Positions 1-11,656 of a DNA stretch of 64,000 nt are shown one piece after another. The notes beneath the pieces were generated by a model. That model had not been told where the DNA came from. It did not search any database and saw only the letters and a list, made by a program, of their open reading frames with translations. A program made the translations under genes and the position numbers. Each line of letters begins with the position of its first letter. Position 1 is the stretch's first letter. The stretch is from Lithospermum erythrorhizon (Eukaryota > Streptophyta > Magnoliopsida > Boraginales > Boraginaceae): assembly GCA_019722365.1 (NCBI GenBank), contig JADFUC010001925.1, positions 2,418,001 to 2,482,000 of the forward strand, read 5' to 3'.

Positions 1-1023
1 ATGTTTGTAGCTTCCATTTCAAAGATTTGGTCTAAGAATGAGTGTTTTAGAATATTGGATTTTTTTGTTAATTAAAGATGTCTTTTTTTGTGTGAAAACT
101 ATGCCTGCAAATTGAGCAAAATATAATCCTCTTAGAGGATTTGAAAAGAAAAAGTAGGTTGAAAAGGAAAGAAAAGAAGAAGAGAATAGGAAAAAATAAT
201 AATAATAACTTGAGGAAATTTTAGTATTTTCGTATGGAAATTATGATAGTTTTTGCAAAAAAATTATGAAACATGTTAGATTTTAAAAATAAAAGTTGAA
301 TTGTGATAATCCTCCAAATTTCTTCATTATTTATGATTTCTTAACTACTGTATATTGTAAGAGTATTTAATACCGAGATACATTTCCTTTTCTAGAGATG
401 GTCATTATCATTTCTTAACTACTGTATATTATATTTTAGTATTTAATACCGTCACTTGAGTTCAATTCTTTGACCTCTCAACTAAAAGAAAAGACAAGAG
501 GACTCAATAAAGATTAAATAAAGACTAATAGAGTAATGTGAAAGTATTTCTATAATCTGTTAATTTTCATACATTATCTCAAATGAAGACGATCAGTAAT
601 CAACTGCTTATGATCATGACACATGTTGTGATCTAAAACAACAATAACATAAAATGCCACAAAGTATAATATCTTGAAATGAGGCGAGCTATAACTAGCT
701 ATTTTTCTGCTCGGCTGCAACTGTCACAGACAAGTGCTCCAAAAGTGAATTATGGATTTAAATGATTGTGGCACTCAAATACTGTATTGTGAAGTAATGA
801 CCAAAGAACATCAGCATAGGAACAAAGGAATAGTAGTTGAATTGATAAGTGCTAAGTAATAAGTAGATATTAATATCCAGTAAAAAGCCAAATGGACAAC
901 TAAATTGTCCATTTTTACACACTACTTCAGTGAAGAGTATGGTGAAGACATTGTAATTATCTAAACTCCAAGAACTTGCATGTTTTCATGGGATTGAGAT
1001 AGAATAATACATGCATTTGAAAG
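1..1023. other. Downstream flank of RPA2, no gene seen
   Basis: AT-rich sequence without a convincing ORF. A short imperfect duplication is visible: a block reading cttaactactgtatatt followed by tatttaatacc occurs near 338-374 and again near 415-451. The part near 600-1023 is probably the 3' UTR and terminator of the minus-strand RPA2 gene, but no poly(A) signal could be assigned with certainty. Confidence 0.5.
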
Positions 1024-4000
1024 TCAACTAGAAGTTGATTTGAAGTGGCATTCATCAACTGTAGAATAAACAAGTCCTTCTGATTCGAGCGACTGCATGG
1101 CATCCCTGTCAGGATTTAAGAGAAGAAAATTAAGAGACTGAACTGAAGCATTCATCGCAAGTTTGGAGGACGTTGTAACTTGTAAGTTGAGTAAAAGAAT
1201 TGAAAACAAGAGACTAACACAATCTTATCCTCGGGCAGTTTCAGATGCTGGGCGATGTCATTCCTATGCACCCCCTTTTCCTGTGAACTGAAACAGGACA
1301 TGAAAAACTCAACATTATGCTCAATGTTTCAAGTTTGCAAGTGAAGTAGTAGGTATAGCTTAGCGAGCCCAAGTGAAAGAGACAGATCCAACGAGAGTCA
1401 AACCAGAAGTACATGTGCAAAAAAGCCAGAACAGACCCATGCAAACCACACACGAACAATGAAACTAAAAGAATCCTAGTTTACAGCCATTGCATGTATT
1501 TCTATTATGCAAGATAACATGTGGTCATCCATGATCTAGGGAAGTCTGAATACTAGGTATTTTGGATAGACCACTGCATGAAATTTTAGAAAACATGTCT
1601 TAATGCCTTCCGGCCTTCTGCATCACATTGACAAAAAAAAGTTATTCACAAAGATCGGAGTTATGTTCCTAAAGCCTCAACAACATCCAATAACCAATGC
1701 ACTACGAGGATAACTTTGAAATAGCAGGTACGAACAATTCTCAAGACTGTTTAAATAGGGATTGATTCACATTATATGATAGTATTTCTATGAGCCCATG
1801 AAACAACTTATACTCATGGTTGCAGTGAAGATAAAGGGGTAAACTACAAGTCAAAATATAGGCGACTTACAGGCTAGAAGGTTGCTCCAAGTAGTCTATG
1901 ATCTTCTTTTCGATGTCTTTAAGCCCATCCAAGCTATATTGTTCAACAGACTGCTAAGCAAGAAAGCTAATCACGATAAGTATCTCTTCATCAAATCCAA
2001 GTATGCACAAGTTCTAAAAATTGACTGACATGAGTAGATGAAGCAAATTGATGCCCACTAGACTGATTGCTACTGACAGTGCTACTTGCAGGAACTGGAG
2101 CAGTGTTACTGGTTCCATTCTGAGTCACGTGCCAAAGATAACTTGATTATTAACTCATATTCTTAATATAAAAAAATAGGTGTCCAATCACAACAGGCTT
2201 TCAAAACAAGGTTAATACCGATAGTTTGGCATTGAAGGAGTGCATGAATGCACACTCGATAAAGTGGGTTGCAATCTCATTGTAGTCAGTAATGGGCCTG
2301 AAAAGCACAAAAGATAACTTTATCTAATGCTGTAAAATATAAAGATAACAGACCCTATTGTAACTGATAGTGAATACAACAGACAGTAAGGGTATGCACT
2401 TATTATTACATTTCTGAATTTGAGCAAACATGAAACAAATCTGTCATGCACTCAGGAATTAGTAAACATGCACATGTTAACAAAATCATTAGCAACACCA
2501 AAGGAGAGAATTAATTGTAATCGTTCTCATTCAGAAGAAAAAAAAGGCCAAGTATTACAAGTCCAAACATGCACATGAGCTGCAGCAATTACTAAAGCAA
2601 ATATAATAATGATCCTTAAATAATTATACCCCCCTTAAAATTTAATCTACTGCTTGACTGGTATCCCAATCCGATAACAATTACAGGGATTGGCTAAGTC
2701 CCATACTAAGCAGTAGATACGGTCAAGATAAATCTCGGGTAACAAACTTATTCTGTTGCTTATGGAAGTAGGAAGCATTAAGCAGACATTGGGGTGTTGG
2801 ACATTTATATGTTAGAAACATACATTCAAAAACAGAAGTGGAACAATGCACACACAATGTCGATAAATTCTCACCTGATTGCAAAGGCCACTACTTGTTT
2901 CTTGCCTTGATAGAGTTTCAAATGTCCATGAACTCGTACATGCATCCCATCCCTAACAATACAAATTTATCAGCTAATCATGACATGAATATTTACACTA
3001 CTAAGCATTAGATAATTGTTCTAGCAAGAAAAATTACGTGAATCCCTCCACTTCATCTGTATCTGCACTATCATTCATCCTACAGAGGAAAATACAAGCA
3101 CATATCATTTCTGATTCGATGTCAAATATTTGGAATTAGGAAATATAACATATGATACATAAACAATTATTCTAAGCTAAATTCAACTCGGAGAAAAATG
3201 AGAGGAAAAGGTCAAGAAATACAGATTACAATTATCCGACAAAAAATGAAAATAAGTCGATTTCAAGTTTTCAACTACAGTATTATTTAAGATGAGTGAA
3301 TAGAAGCATTTTGCATAGAGACAAGAAACCAATGTCATTATCAAAATTGATCTCGTTTTGATAATCAAAGATAATGGCGTTTTGAGAGTCATCACCATCT
3401 AGTGCACTCAACACGGCCAGTTCCATCATCAAGCAGGAATGAGACATCAGTTACCCTTACGGATTTATTATACACCATTCCCACCAATTTCACCTAAACA
3501 AAAAATAAACATTTTATTGAAAATCAAAGTCGACAAGTCTTTTTTAGACGAAATCTTAAATTATCTCAGATAGGCCTCACATACATTGGTGACTTGAGTA
3601 CCATTAATCAGAAAACTCGACTTGTCATCGTTCGATTGATCCGCCTCACTGATTTGCTTCACCGTCAATGGAACCATCGGCTGCCCATCACGGCTCTGCA
3701 ATTATTTTCAGAAAATATTTATTATCAACTACATCCGTAAAATATTGTTTATTCCATTATCAAAATTAACAAACTTTTTTCTCACTCAACTCCAATTTGA
3801 ATCGAAGTTAGGTTGAAAATACAAATTGATGGAATATTTTTCAGTTCTCAATTTAAAAAGCTATCAAAAATCAAAACTCGACAATCTTTTATAAATGAAA
3901 GCATTATCATACAACATACGCAAAATTGAAAAAAATCAACTATCGAAATTCAAAACTGGACAATAATTTTGGGACGGAGCGAGTAAATAATTACCTTAGC

Positions 4001-4075
4001 GGATGAGAAGGGGGTGGAGGGAGCGAACTGAGACGCCGCGACGCCACCATCGAATTGGCTGCTAATATTAAACAT
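1024..4075 (-). CDS. RPA2: Replication protein A 32-kDa subunit (RPA32), 10 exons
   Basis: Middle subunit of the nuclear single-strand DNA-binding complex RPA, used in replication, repair and recombination. Exons from the start: 4075-3995, 3695-3585, 3493-3396, 3079-3038, 2952-2875, 2297-2219, 2119-2030, 1953-1871, 1287-1219, 1105-1024. All phases join and give 270 residues, the usual family length. The N-terminus MFNISSQFDGG begins the Ser/Gly-rich tail that is phosphorylated in RPA32. The OB fold starts near residue 65 (VKLVGMVYNKSVRVTDVSF, then LDDGTGRVECTRW). The C-terminal winged helix carries EKGVHRNDIAQHL and ends LESEGLVYSTVDECHFKSTSS. Intron 1 contains one end of a Stowaway-like MITE near 3985. 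Plants usually have two RPA2 copies; A and B types cannot be told apart here. Confidence 0.95.
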
Positions 4076-4586
4076 TATTTGTGACAAAATATTAAAGTTT
4101 GGTATTGTATAATGTATAGTATTTGATAAAGATCAATTTAAATAGTGGCGTAATGGGAAATTCCCGCCAACTATATTTCATTTTCCCGCCATAACATTGC
4201 GAAAAAACAAATTAACCGGTGCAGACCATCTCTACCGGTTCATGTTATTGACGTAAAAAAAGTGTTTTTCGTAATCAAATTAATTATATTTAAAAAAAAC
4301 TCGTTTTTTACAATGTTACCGTATAAATAAAACTCGTACGTACGTATTTTTGAGAAAAAAAATATGTTTTCGTCCTTAACTAAAATATAATCAAAAAATG
4401 TGTTTTTATATCAAAAGTATTTATGCGAATTTTTAAGTTACACAAATAAAGAAGAGAAATAGGGTAACTTATGAAATGTTAGACATACTTGTCTATGTTA
4501 GTATTTATGATGAATACAATAGCAATGGAGAAATATGGAGAATTGGAAGTTCGAGATTTGAAGTCAATAATGTTGATACACCTATA
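4076..4586. other. RPA2 upstream region
   Basis: Likely RPA2 promoter region on the minus strand. It contains TTCCCGCC/TTTCCCGCC-like boxes near 4160-4190 (read on the plus strand as ttcccgcc and tttcccgcc), which match the E2F site consensus TTTSSCGC found in promoters of plant S-phase genes. The rest is AT-rich. Nothing else is recognisable before the hAT element. Confidence 0.45.
4150..4195 (-). promoter_or_regulatory. Candidate paired E2F-type sites of RPA2
   Basis: Two copies of a TTCCCGCC core lie about 80-115 bp upstream of the RPA2 start codon. Plant E2F sites read TTTSSCGC, and RPA genes are established E2F targets in plants and animals. The position and gene class fit S-phase control; binding is inferred. 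Confidence 0.5.
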
Positions 4587-5218
4587 TAGGGATGTTATCG
4601 GTTAGGTTCAAACCGAAAAACCCAACTCAACCGAACCGAATTTTTACCGATTCGGAAAATAATGAGCACGAACCGAAATGGTCACCAAAAAAATCAAACC
4701 AAAAAAAATTAATCGGTTTCAGTTTTAGCATAAATCGAACCGAACCAAATATGTATATTTAGTTTGAAATCATGAGAACACTATTTTAGTGTGAAATAAT
4801 GTATTTGGTGAATGTTTGGAAGTATTCATTAGTAATCAATGTTATTATGCATGTGTTAGCTAGTACTTTGTTTGGGAGCTATATATTTATTATTGTGCAT
4901 GTATTTGAAATAATCCGTTAGTAATCAGCTAGTAAGCAATCTGCTTGGACAACTGTCTACGGTTATATCATCCATCGTGTGTATGTGGTTGAAATTTATG
5001 TGTATTTTCTTTTAATTTGAAATCATGAACATTTTATACTATATTATTGTTATGAAACTGAACCGAACCGACTAAGCATAAAAACCGACATCAACAGAAC
5101 CGATTCAAACCGAATTAATTTCGAATCGAAATGATTTGTATATTCAAAAACCGATAGATTCGGTTTCACACAGCAAAAATTGGAAAAAAGCGACCGAACC
5201 CAACCGAAAACATCCCTA
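4587..5218. mobile_element. Non-autonomous hAT-type element, 632 bp
   Basis: The ends are inverted repeats, TAGGGATGTTATCGGTTAGG on the left and the complement of TAGGGATGTTTTCGGTTGGG on the right. A perfect 8-bp target duplication CACCTATA flanks it at 4579-4586 and 5219-5226. Both subterminal regions are full of GGTTCGG/CCGAACC motifs, as in hAT elements where transposase binds such repeats. There is no transposase ORF, so it would move only in trans. Confidence 0.88.
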
Positions 5219-5226
5219 CACCTATA

Positions 5227-6653
5227 TATTTATGGAGATGAGTGAAGAGCGTGTGGATCCCAAATACAATTTTGAGGGTTATATTTCACATTTAGATGAT
5301 AATAGTTATTTAGTAGATGAATAATTTTAAACTTCATGATGTTGTTTTTAATTGTGGACATGAAATTCATTATATTGTTTAAATAAATTGTTTTAAATAT
5401 GTATTTATTAAATAATTTGAGAAAATGATCAAAGATCTTACTATTTTTCTAAAATTATTTGAGAAATGGTTGCTTATAAATTAAAGTTGGGCAATTAATA
5501 TACAAATAAATGTAAAAATATTAAGTTATATTTATGAATATTTGATCCCGTACTTTTAAAAGTAATACGTTTTATACCCGTAAGAAACACGTTTCGTACG
5601 ATTTTTTCCCAATAAAACTTTTTCCGTTTTTTTCACGTAATTTTACTGATAATTATACGAATTATACATGTATGTACGTACTGATGCTTTTTTCCCGTGC
5701 CGTATTTTACTAACACGGGTACCGGTCTCTCACACATAAATAATATGTTGTCAAGTGTCCAATTTAGCATATATATTGTCAATGTGTCAGGAACTATGTC
5801 ATGATCTTGTACAGGTGATCGCATGCCCAAATTAAGACCCAAATAACATGATTATTGTTTTTTTTTTCAATTAGCAATGTGGTGAGTTTCGAATCATTCA
5901 AGACCTTCTAGTCACTAGCAAGAACTTTTTTCACTAGACTATTCGATTAACTTATTGTTAATTGTTACTACTAATTACCAAACAAAATAAAAATTGAAAA
6001 AGTCAGTCGGATGCTCCAGCTTGAGATGTTATGATGCTTTGACACAGCATAGAGTTCGAGCTGAGTATAGAATTATACGGATAGATATATATTTATTGAG
6101 TCGATTAATTACGTGAATGTTATGGGTTTTGAGAAAGGACGTGTCGACGTCTATTAGATATATGGTTGAGTTGACGGTCCGATTCATTACCCGACTCAAC
6201 CTTATTGAGCAATTGGGTCTATTTTACGTGACTTGGTGTGCCAATAGAGTAAACGAGTGTTTCACTAGTTGTTACATTTTAAAAAGCATTTGATAAATTT
6301 ACTTATCTTTCAATTTTGAAAAATTCATAGAAAATAGGAGGGTTTTCAGGTTGGGTATCATACGAGTGTACCAAGGTGATTAGGTGACTCGATTGATTTT
6401 ACTAGATAACTTAAATAGTAATATTTCATATTCGAGTCCGACTCGATTGAGATTCATGCCGATCACTGAATCAAGAAATATTCAAATTGGGCGGAATGCC
6501 GGATATATAAGCTAAGCCAATTAATTAACAACCCCAAATCCCAATCATAAGCCATCTAGGGTCCGAGCCTTATAAATTAAGCTAGTGAGTTGGATAACAA
6601 ATTATGCAACATGGACTTGAAATGAAATGATACTTTCAACTTTCAAGGCCAAG
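5227..6653. other. Intergenic, old repeat remnants
   Basis: No convincing gene. Around 6010-6560 the sequence contains many gagtcga/tcgagct-type words of the kind found in the subterminal parts of hAT-like elements elsewhere in this window, so it is probably a decayed transposon. The remainder is AT-rich. Confidence 0.35.
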
Positions 6654-7127
6654 CTAACTTTTGGAGGAATGATCTTTAACATAACATTTAACTTTATAAA
6701 AATATGAAGATTTCCTATTTAATGAGTGCCCTTTTAGTTTTGGAAGCCATGCTGATGATCTCATTTGTGTGGAAGATGATGATGAAATGGATTTGCAAAG
6801 ACGACCAGAACGAATATCATGAGGAGGATATAGATTTGTGCTTTCAATTCTGAAACTAATTTGTCCAACATTTCCGTTTTCTTGCATTTTTTTGTTTCTC
6901 TTCATCCATATAAAGATCCTTGACCATGTTGATATATGGCTATTTGGAGTAATTTTGTTCATGAAAGAGCCACCTTTACTAGCAGATTTATCCATCTTGT
7001 TTGTTCTCTTCTTTTGAGTATTTGAAATGAAATCGTCATGTAATTGAATAGAGCCCTGACCAACAAAGATTTTGCATTTTAACAATAAGGAAAAATATGA
7101 TACATTGGTAACCCCTTCATCACACAT
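6654..7127 (-). CDS. Hypothetical 157-aa ORF
   Basis: Open reading frame starting MCDEGVTNVSYF and ending KCYVKDHSSKS. It is basic and Ser-rich (SISSSSSTQMRSSAW) with no motif I recognise. It lies 388 bp downstream of the DUF688-like gene on the same strand. It could be a further exon of that gene, a separate small gene, or a chance ORF; its length is above random expectation in such AT-rich DNA. No splice junction linking it to the upstream gene could be fixed. Confidence 0.25.
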   Translation of the reverse strand: MCDEGVTNVSYFSLLLKCKIFVGQGSIQLHDDFISNTQKKRTNKMDKSASKGGSFMNKITPNSHISTWSRIFIWMKRNKKMQENGNVGQISFRIESTNLYPPHDIRSGRLCKSISSSSSTQMRSSAWLPKLKGHSLNRKSSYFYKVKCYVKDHSSKS

Positions 7128-7515
7128 TATTAGTTGGTCAATATTATCTTTTTTAGTAAATAATCAATTATTCCGTAATAATTAGTTTCCTAATATAAGT
7201 CTAGTATAATAGAATCTCATTAATAAATAAGTAGGCATAATCAAAATAGTTAATTCAAACGTAACATATTAATTGGAGAATCGACCACAAAAAAGTGAGG
7301 GAGAAAAATAGGAGCATTAAGTACAAGTTATTTCATAAAGTTAGAAGACAATAGTTAGTGATTGCAAAAAGCAAAAAGAATAGAATACTATTCATGTTAC
7401 AAATTCAAAATTTTCAAAAAAAACAAGTAATATATTATCACTCAATATGTTATTATATGTATTAAAAAATAAATATCTACAAAACATAACCTACAAAATA
7501 TTTAAGGAAAATTAA
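7128..7515. other. AT-rich gap between two minus-strand ORFs
   Basis: No ORF or repeat with clear borders. It would hold the 3' UTR of the DUF688-like gene, or an intron if the ORF at 6654-7127 belongs to the same transcript. Confidence 0.3.
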
Positions 7516-8106
7516 TTAAATTCGTTTTATTACACGAACCAGAATCTTGCTCATGTTCCAGTTTAGGTTGCAAGTAGGATGACCATCCTCTTGTTCCTTC
7601 TCAATGGCTCTTCCATGGAAATCAGATAACGATGAAGACGACGACGAAGAAAACGACTTATTTGAAGCCGAAAACTCCCTATTAGAATGACCAATTTGAG
7701 GAGGGTTACTCTTCCTCATCCCGGATTTTTGTACAAACTTATGAGTACTTCTTTGAATTTCCTTGAATTTCTTCCCCAACCACTTGGTGGGACGTCTATA
7801 ATCCCCCGATGGTGGCGTGGAATTTGTTAGAAAACTTGATGGTTTAGGCAGCCCTTGACTTTGCATCAAGGGCGAAGGACATGGTGGAGGAATTATCTCT
7901 TCCTCCGCCTTTAATTTTGGCGTCCCTGGTTGCATTTCCCATTTAAATGGCACTCCTTCAGGTTGCCTATAGTAGTACTTATTGTGATGTGAAGATTGTC
8001 CCAATGAAGACTCTCTTGATATTATCTTGTTGAAATAATTTCCATCCCCTTGAAGAAGAGAACCCTTTGTCTTATGTTGTTTTGCCAGTTGATTTCCCCC
8101 TTCCAT
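7516..8106 (-). CDS. DUF688-like protein with PF-WE-PG-P motif
   Basis: Intronless ORF of 196 residues. Residues 51-64 read GVPFKWEMQPGTPK, the (V)PFxWExxPGxPK signature of a plant family of unknown biochemical role often labelled DUF688. It is followed by a proline-rich stretch (IIPPPCPSPL, 71-80) and a basic middle region (KWLGKKFKEIQRSTHKF). A serine run (SFSSSSSSSLSDF) precedes the C-terminus NWNMSKILVRVIKRI. No signal peptide or membrane segment is seen. The ATG at 8106 has a TATA box about 105 bp upstream. The function is unknown. Confidence 0.7.
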   Translation of the reverse strand: MEGGNQLAKQHKTKGSLLQGDGNYFNKIISRESSLGQSSHHNKYYYRQPEGVPFKWEMQPGTPKLKAEEEIIPPPCPSPLMQSQGLPKPSSFLTNSTPPSGDYRRPTKWLGKKFKEIQRSTHKFVQKSGMRKSNPPQIGHSNREFSASNKSFSSSSSSSLSDFHGRAIEKEQEDGHPTCNLNWNMSKILVRVIKRI

Positions 8107-8210
8107 GATGTACTAAAACAATTGTAACACTTCAAGATTGATATTTTTTTTTATGAATTAGAATTGGTGAAAGATGAATCATACTGTACTAACAAACTTG
8201 TGGGGCATTA

Positions 8211-8219
8211 TATATATAA
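8211..8219 (-). promoter_or_regulatory. TATA box of the DUF688-like gene
   Basis: TATATATAA read on the minus strand, about 105 bp upstream of the start codon at 8106. Its spacing is normal for a plant core promoter with a short 5' UTR. Confidence 0.5.
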
Positions 8220-9847
8220 TTGGGTCCTTAATCAATTGCGGAAGATCAGAAGTATGCCACATTATAAAATCCTGTTTTTTTTTTCCATATAATTGGTGGA
8301 GTATTAATTACATGGATATAAGGGTATATTTCAATTCTGTTGTATGAATATATGTTTCTTTATTGTTATTTTGAGCCTATAATACCTATAGTATAATCTT
8401 TTTTTATTATTCACGCAAGTTAAGTCAATTATCATTAAAGGAAATACTTTGCTCTGAAGATTACTTTAGCGTTTTGGCCATGTTATTAGCAAATCCTATT
8501 ATTGGTGCGTGCATGTGGGATGTTGCAAACTGGTGCAATTACTCCATGCCTAAGGCAAATGATATACACATAACTTTCAAGATTGTCCTAAAGAAATATG
8601 TGCCTAAAATCTTACTATACGTTGCACATAAAATTCCGGAGTTGATAAAAGTCCTTAGAGTATATGGTTTAAATTGAATTTTTCTACGGATATATGCATC
8701 CCCTTCGTCCTAATTTATTTTCTTAACAAAATAATCAAAAAATATTATACTTAAAGGCATACTTTTTATGGGTCTATCATACGGAGCTAAGCGTAGGGGT
8801 GGTTTTACGCAGGCGTGGTCTGCAATTTATGTATGGTATCCATTACACATTTAGCGAATAGCAGTGCGGTTCCGTTACAAGGAGTTGCAGCATTACAATC
8901 AAAATCTAAAGATTAATTTAGTATCTAAATTGAAATTTTGAAGTATTTAATCGAACCTCTCAGTTGATTGACATATATAATACTCCCTCACGATTCAAAA
9001 GCAATTGATTTTTTATGCTCGAGATAAATCTTTAATCTTGATTACTCTTTAATTATATTAAAAATTAAAAAATTAATATTATGAAAGTATTTTTAAAAAC
9101 GAATTCAATTATATAGAATTTTATATTTTTTAAAATGATGAATAATTAATAATTGATGGTTAAGTTTAATTAAAAAATCAACGTCGATTATTTTGGTGGA
9201 GGAATTCTGTATTTTCTAAGTCAAACTGTTAAACAAAATATATTGAACAAAAAGTAATTGATAAGTAGACAAGAAATGCCCCTTGTGTCAAAACCTAAGT
9301 ACTAGCAAGTAAAAACATGCTAATGAATTCACTTGCACATAAAGTTCCAATGTGACTTGTTGCAACTCAATTTGAACATGTTGCTAATCCAAAGAAAGAA
9401 CCGAATGAAGTGGCTTAAACAACAAAAATAGTGTTAATAATTGACTAGATATCTTGCTCTATAACGTTGACTTTTGGAGAAGACATTTTTGCACTATGCG
9501 TAAATGTGTCGTTTGACTTGGATATCAAGATATAGGGGTAGTTCTGTCCAATAGTACATCTTGGCTCTCCAAAGGAATGCATGTACACTTTGAGTATGCC
9601 CTTAGCAACTTAATTCACAATCAATTGTAATCAAGAATTAATTACTCCCTCAATGAGTCAATACAAATTGCATGCATTTCACCGTTTCAATTATGAATTT
9701 GGATATTAATGGATTATTGATGGAAGAAAAGTATGATTGAAAAAAAAGAAATTAAATACAATTTAAAGAAAATAATAAAAAGAGAGGGAAAAAATTCTCT
9801 CCAAGCAAAAGTCACTCAAAAGCGTTTTTTCATTCTTTTTTCTTCAA
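8220..9847. other. Intergenic region with a MITE
   Basis: No gene recognised. It contains the MITE at 8983-9206 (listed separately). A further Stowaway-like end (ttactccctcaatgagtc) is seen near 9642 without a matched partner, and a possible one (ccccttcgtcctaattta) near 8699. Confidence 0.4.
8983..9206. mobile_element. MITE with Stowaway-like end
   Basis: The left end ctccctcacgattcaaaagc follows a TA dinucleotide; the right end near 9196-9206 reads gtggaggaattc. The AT-rich interior (a run near 9085-9160 ending atgatgaataattaataatt) recurs in diverged form at about 19030-19264 and about 49112-49262, so it is a dispersed family. Confidence 0.5.
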
Positions 9848-10195
9848 ATGCATGTCTTCATTCAATTTTTGAAGACAATTTGTTATGTTTTCCTATCTTT
9901 AATCTTTTCTTTCATCTTGGTTGGTTATAAACAAGTTTTTAAAAGACGGCAACCACCAAAAAATTATCAAAATTCATCAAAAATGAAAACACCCAATATC
10001 AACCCTAAAAATTTCAAATATAAAACCACCCCAAAAAGTCAAAGCAAAGAACAAACCACCACCAACAAAATTAATGAAGGAGTCAATCTTATCAGATCTA
10101 AATTTCAACTTAGATCTCAAATCTCTACTCTCCATCATTCACCTATGATACACTCTAATTTCATCGATAATGCAAAAGGGTTCTTGAAGGTATAA
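9848..10195 (+). CDS. Possible small membrane or secreted protein, 115 aa
   Basis: The ORF begins MHVFIQFLKT and has a hydrophobic stretch at about residues 9-26 (KTICYVFLSLIFSFILVG), then a highly basic, Asn/Lys/Thr-rich tail (for example PKSQSKEQTTTNKINEG). This layout resembles a signal-anchor or a secreted peptide precursor. I see no CLE, CEP, IDA or other known peptide box. An intron after the AAG at about 10190 (gtataatt) is possible, but no downstream exon in phase was found. It may be a chance ORF. Confidence 0.25.
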   Translation: MHVFIQFLKTICYVFLSLIFSFILVGYKQVFKRRQPPKNYQNSSKMKTPNINPKNFKYKTTPKSQSKEQTTTNKINEGVNLIRSKFQLRSQISTLHHSPMIHSNFIDNAKGFLKV

Positions 10196-11656
10196 TTACC
10201 TGTAACTTGTGTGAAACATTAGGTAGTTTAAGAGCTAAAAAGTCAAAAGTTTTGATGACTGATGATGGGAAAGAAGGTTTCAACTAAATAAATTGAAGGA
10301 TGATTTTATCAAAGAAAATGAATTGTCTTGTGAAATATTATTGGTGAAAAAACAAATTGTATATGGAACAAATGACATTGATGTTGATTTAGATATAGGG
10401 AGTTGATCAAATGCAATGCCTGGTGAAGATGTATGGTATTTTTCTTTTAATTCAGGATCACAGAAAAGCTTTTGAAGAATTAATATCCTAAATCCAAGAG
10501 CAAAAGAAACCGTAGAGTTCAGGCAGATTCTTTGTAATCCAAGAGCAAAAGGATGATGGGAAAGAAGGTACATTTATCAAAGAAAATGAATTGTAGTTTA
10601 AAAAAATTTGGATTATCCGTGACAACAACCACGAGAGCATTGTGCATCTCGTCTGCTCTTGTCAACAACGGTTATCCATTTGGTTACTTTTTATTTCTTC
10701 AACCGACCATCGTGATTTCATAATGCATTTATTCAATACTTGAACATCAGCATATATTAATCATGAGTTAATATCTTATATTAGTACCATATAGAGTTAT
10801 TGAGTCTGGAGGAACATTATTGCACCAAATGAGTTTTCTGTTTGTCGTAGAAATTAACTTCTATAATTTACTATCTTTAATTTATGTCATATTTCATCTT
10901 ATCTTTAATTTATGTCATATTTCATCTTATTTTCAATAAGTCTCCATTTGTTGGACCTCTCTTGCCATTATGACATTTCTCAATCCTTGAATATTTATTA
11001 TATTTGTAAAAGAAATTAAAATTTATCAATGAATATTTCATAACAATAAATCCAATTACAATATCTTTCTCTGTCCTACTTTCAACCAGATCAAATAGGA
11101 CATATTATGAAATGTAAGGAACTATTTTTATTTGTGCAACAATTTTCAACTCCACCGGTTGAATAGTGTATACGTGAATCCAGAATTACAAAGAGATGGA
11201 GTAGAAAAATCAATTATCCTTTTCTTTTCTTAGACAATTTTAAAACATGAAAATTTAAAACCGTTAGGTTTCGTCCACAAATTCAAGCATGATATACAAG
11301 ATGCCTCAAAATGAATTCAAATTCAAGTATATATATCTTAAAGAATAGACATTAACCTTTCCAGGATGGTTGATTAAGAGACAACAAAATGAATTCCTTC
11401 AAAAGATTAAAACAGTCGAGAATTACAATGCATTCGAGATTCATATGAATTCCGGCTACAATGCGATCATAGTTTCAGAAAAATATCACAAAGTGATCAT
11501 GTAAAGTATCCTTCAACTCCATCTTTTCATTTTTCAAGAAATTGTATAATTAACTACACATTATACAACTAACTTTTACATGCATCCCCTTTTCTTCTTG
11601 ATGGATTTAACTATGAGGCTCAAATGATAAAAAAATTGCAACAATTTATTCAAACC
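10196..11656. other. Intergenic, with local duplications
   Basis: Two short duplications are seen. Words gatgatgggaaagaagg and tatcaaagaaaatgaattg occur at 10261-10326 and again at 10551-10592, with atccaagagcaaaag near 10491 and 10535. A perfect 28-bp tandem repeat lies at 10872-10927. No gene is assigned; the stretch near 11500-11656 should carry the 3' UTR of the ATL gene. Confidence 0.45.
10872..10927. repeat. Perfect 28-bp tandem duplication
   Basis: Two adjacent identical 28-bp units (10872-10899 and 10900-10927), each starting tatctttaatttatgtcat. Complete identity indicates a recent replication-slippage event. Confidence 0.9.

Noticed and set aside
6654..8106. Merging the two minus-strand ORFs into one DUF688 gene
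   Set aside because: No donor and acceptor pair in matching phase could be defended, and the first ORF ends with a plausible C-terminus.
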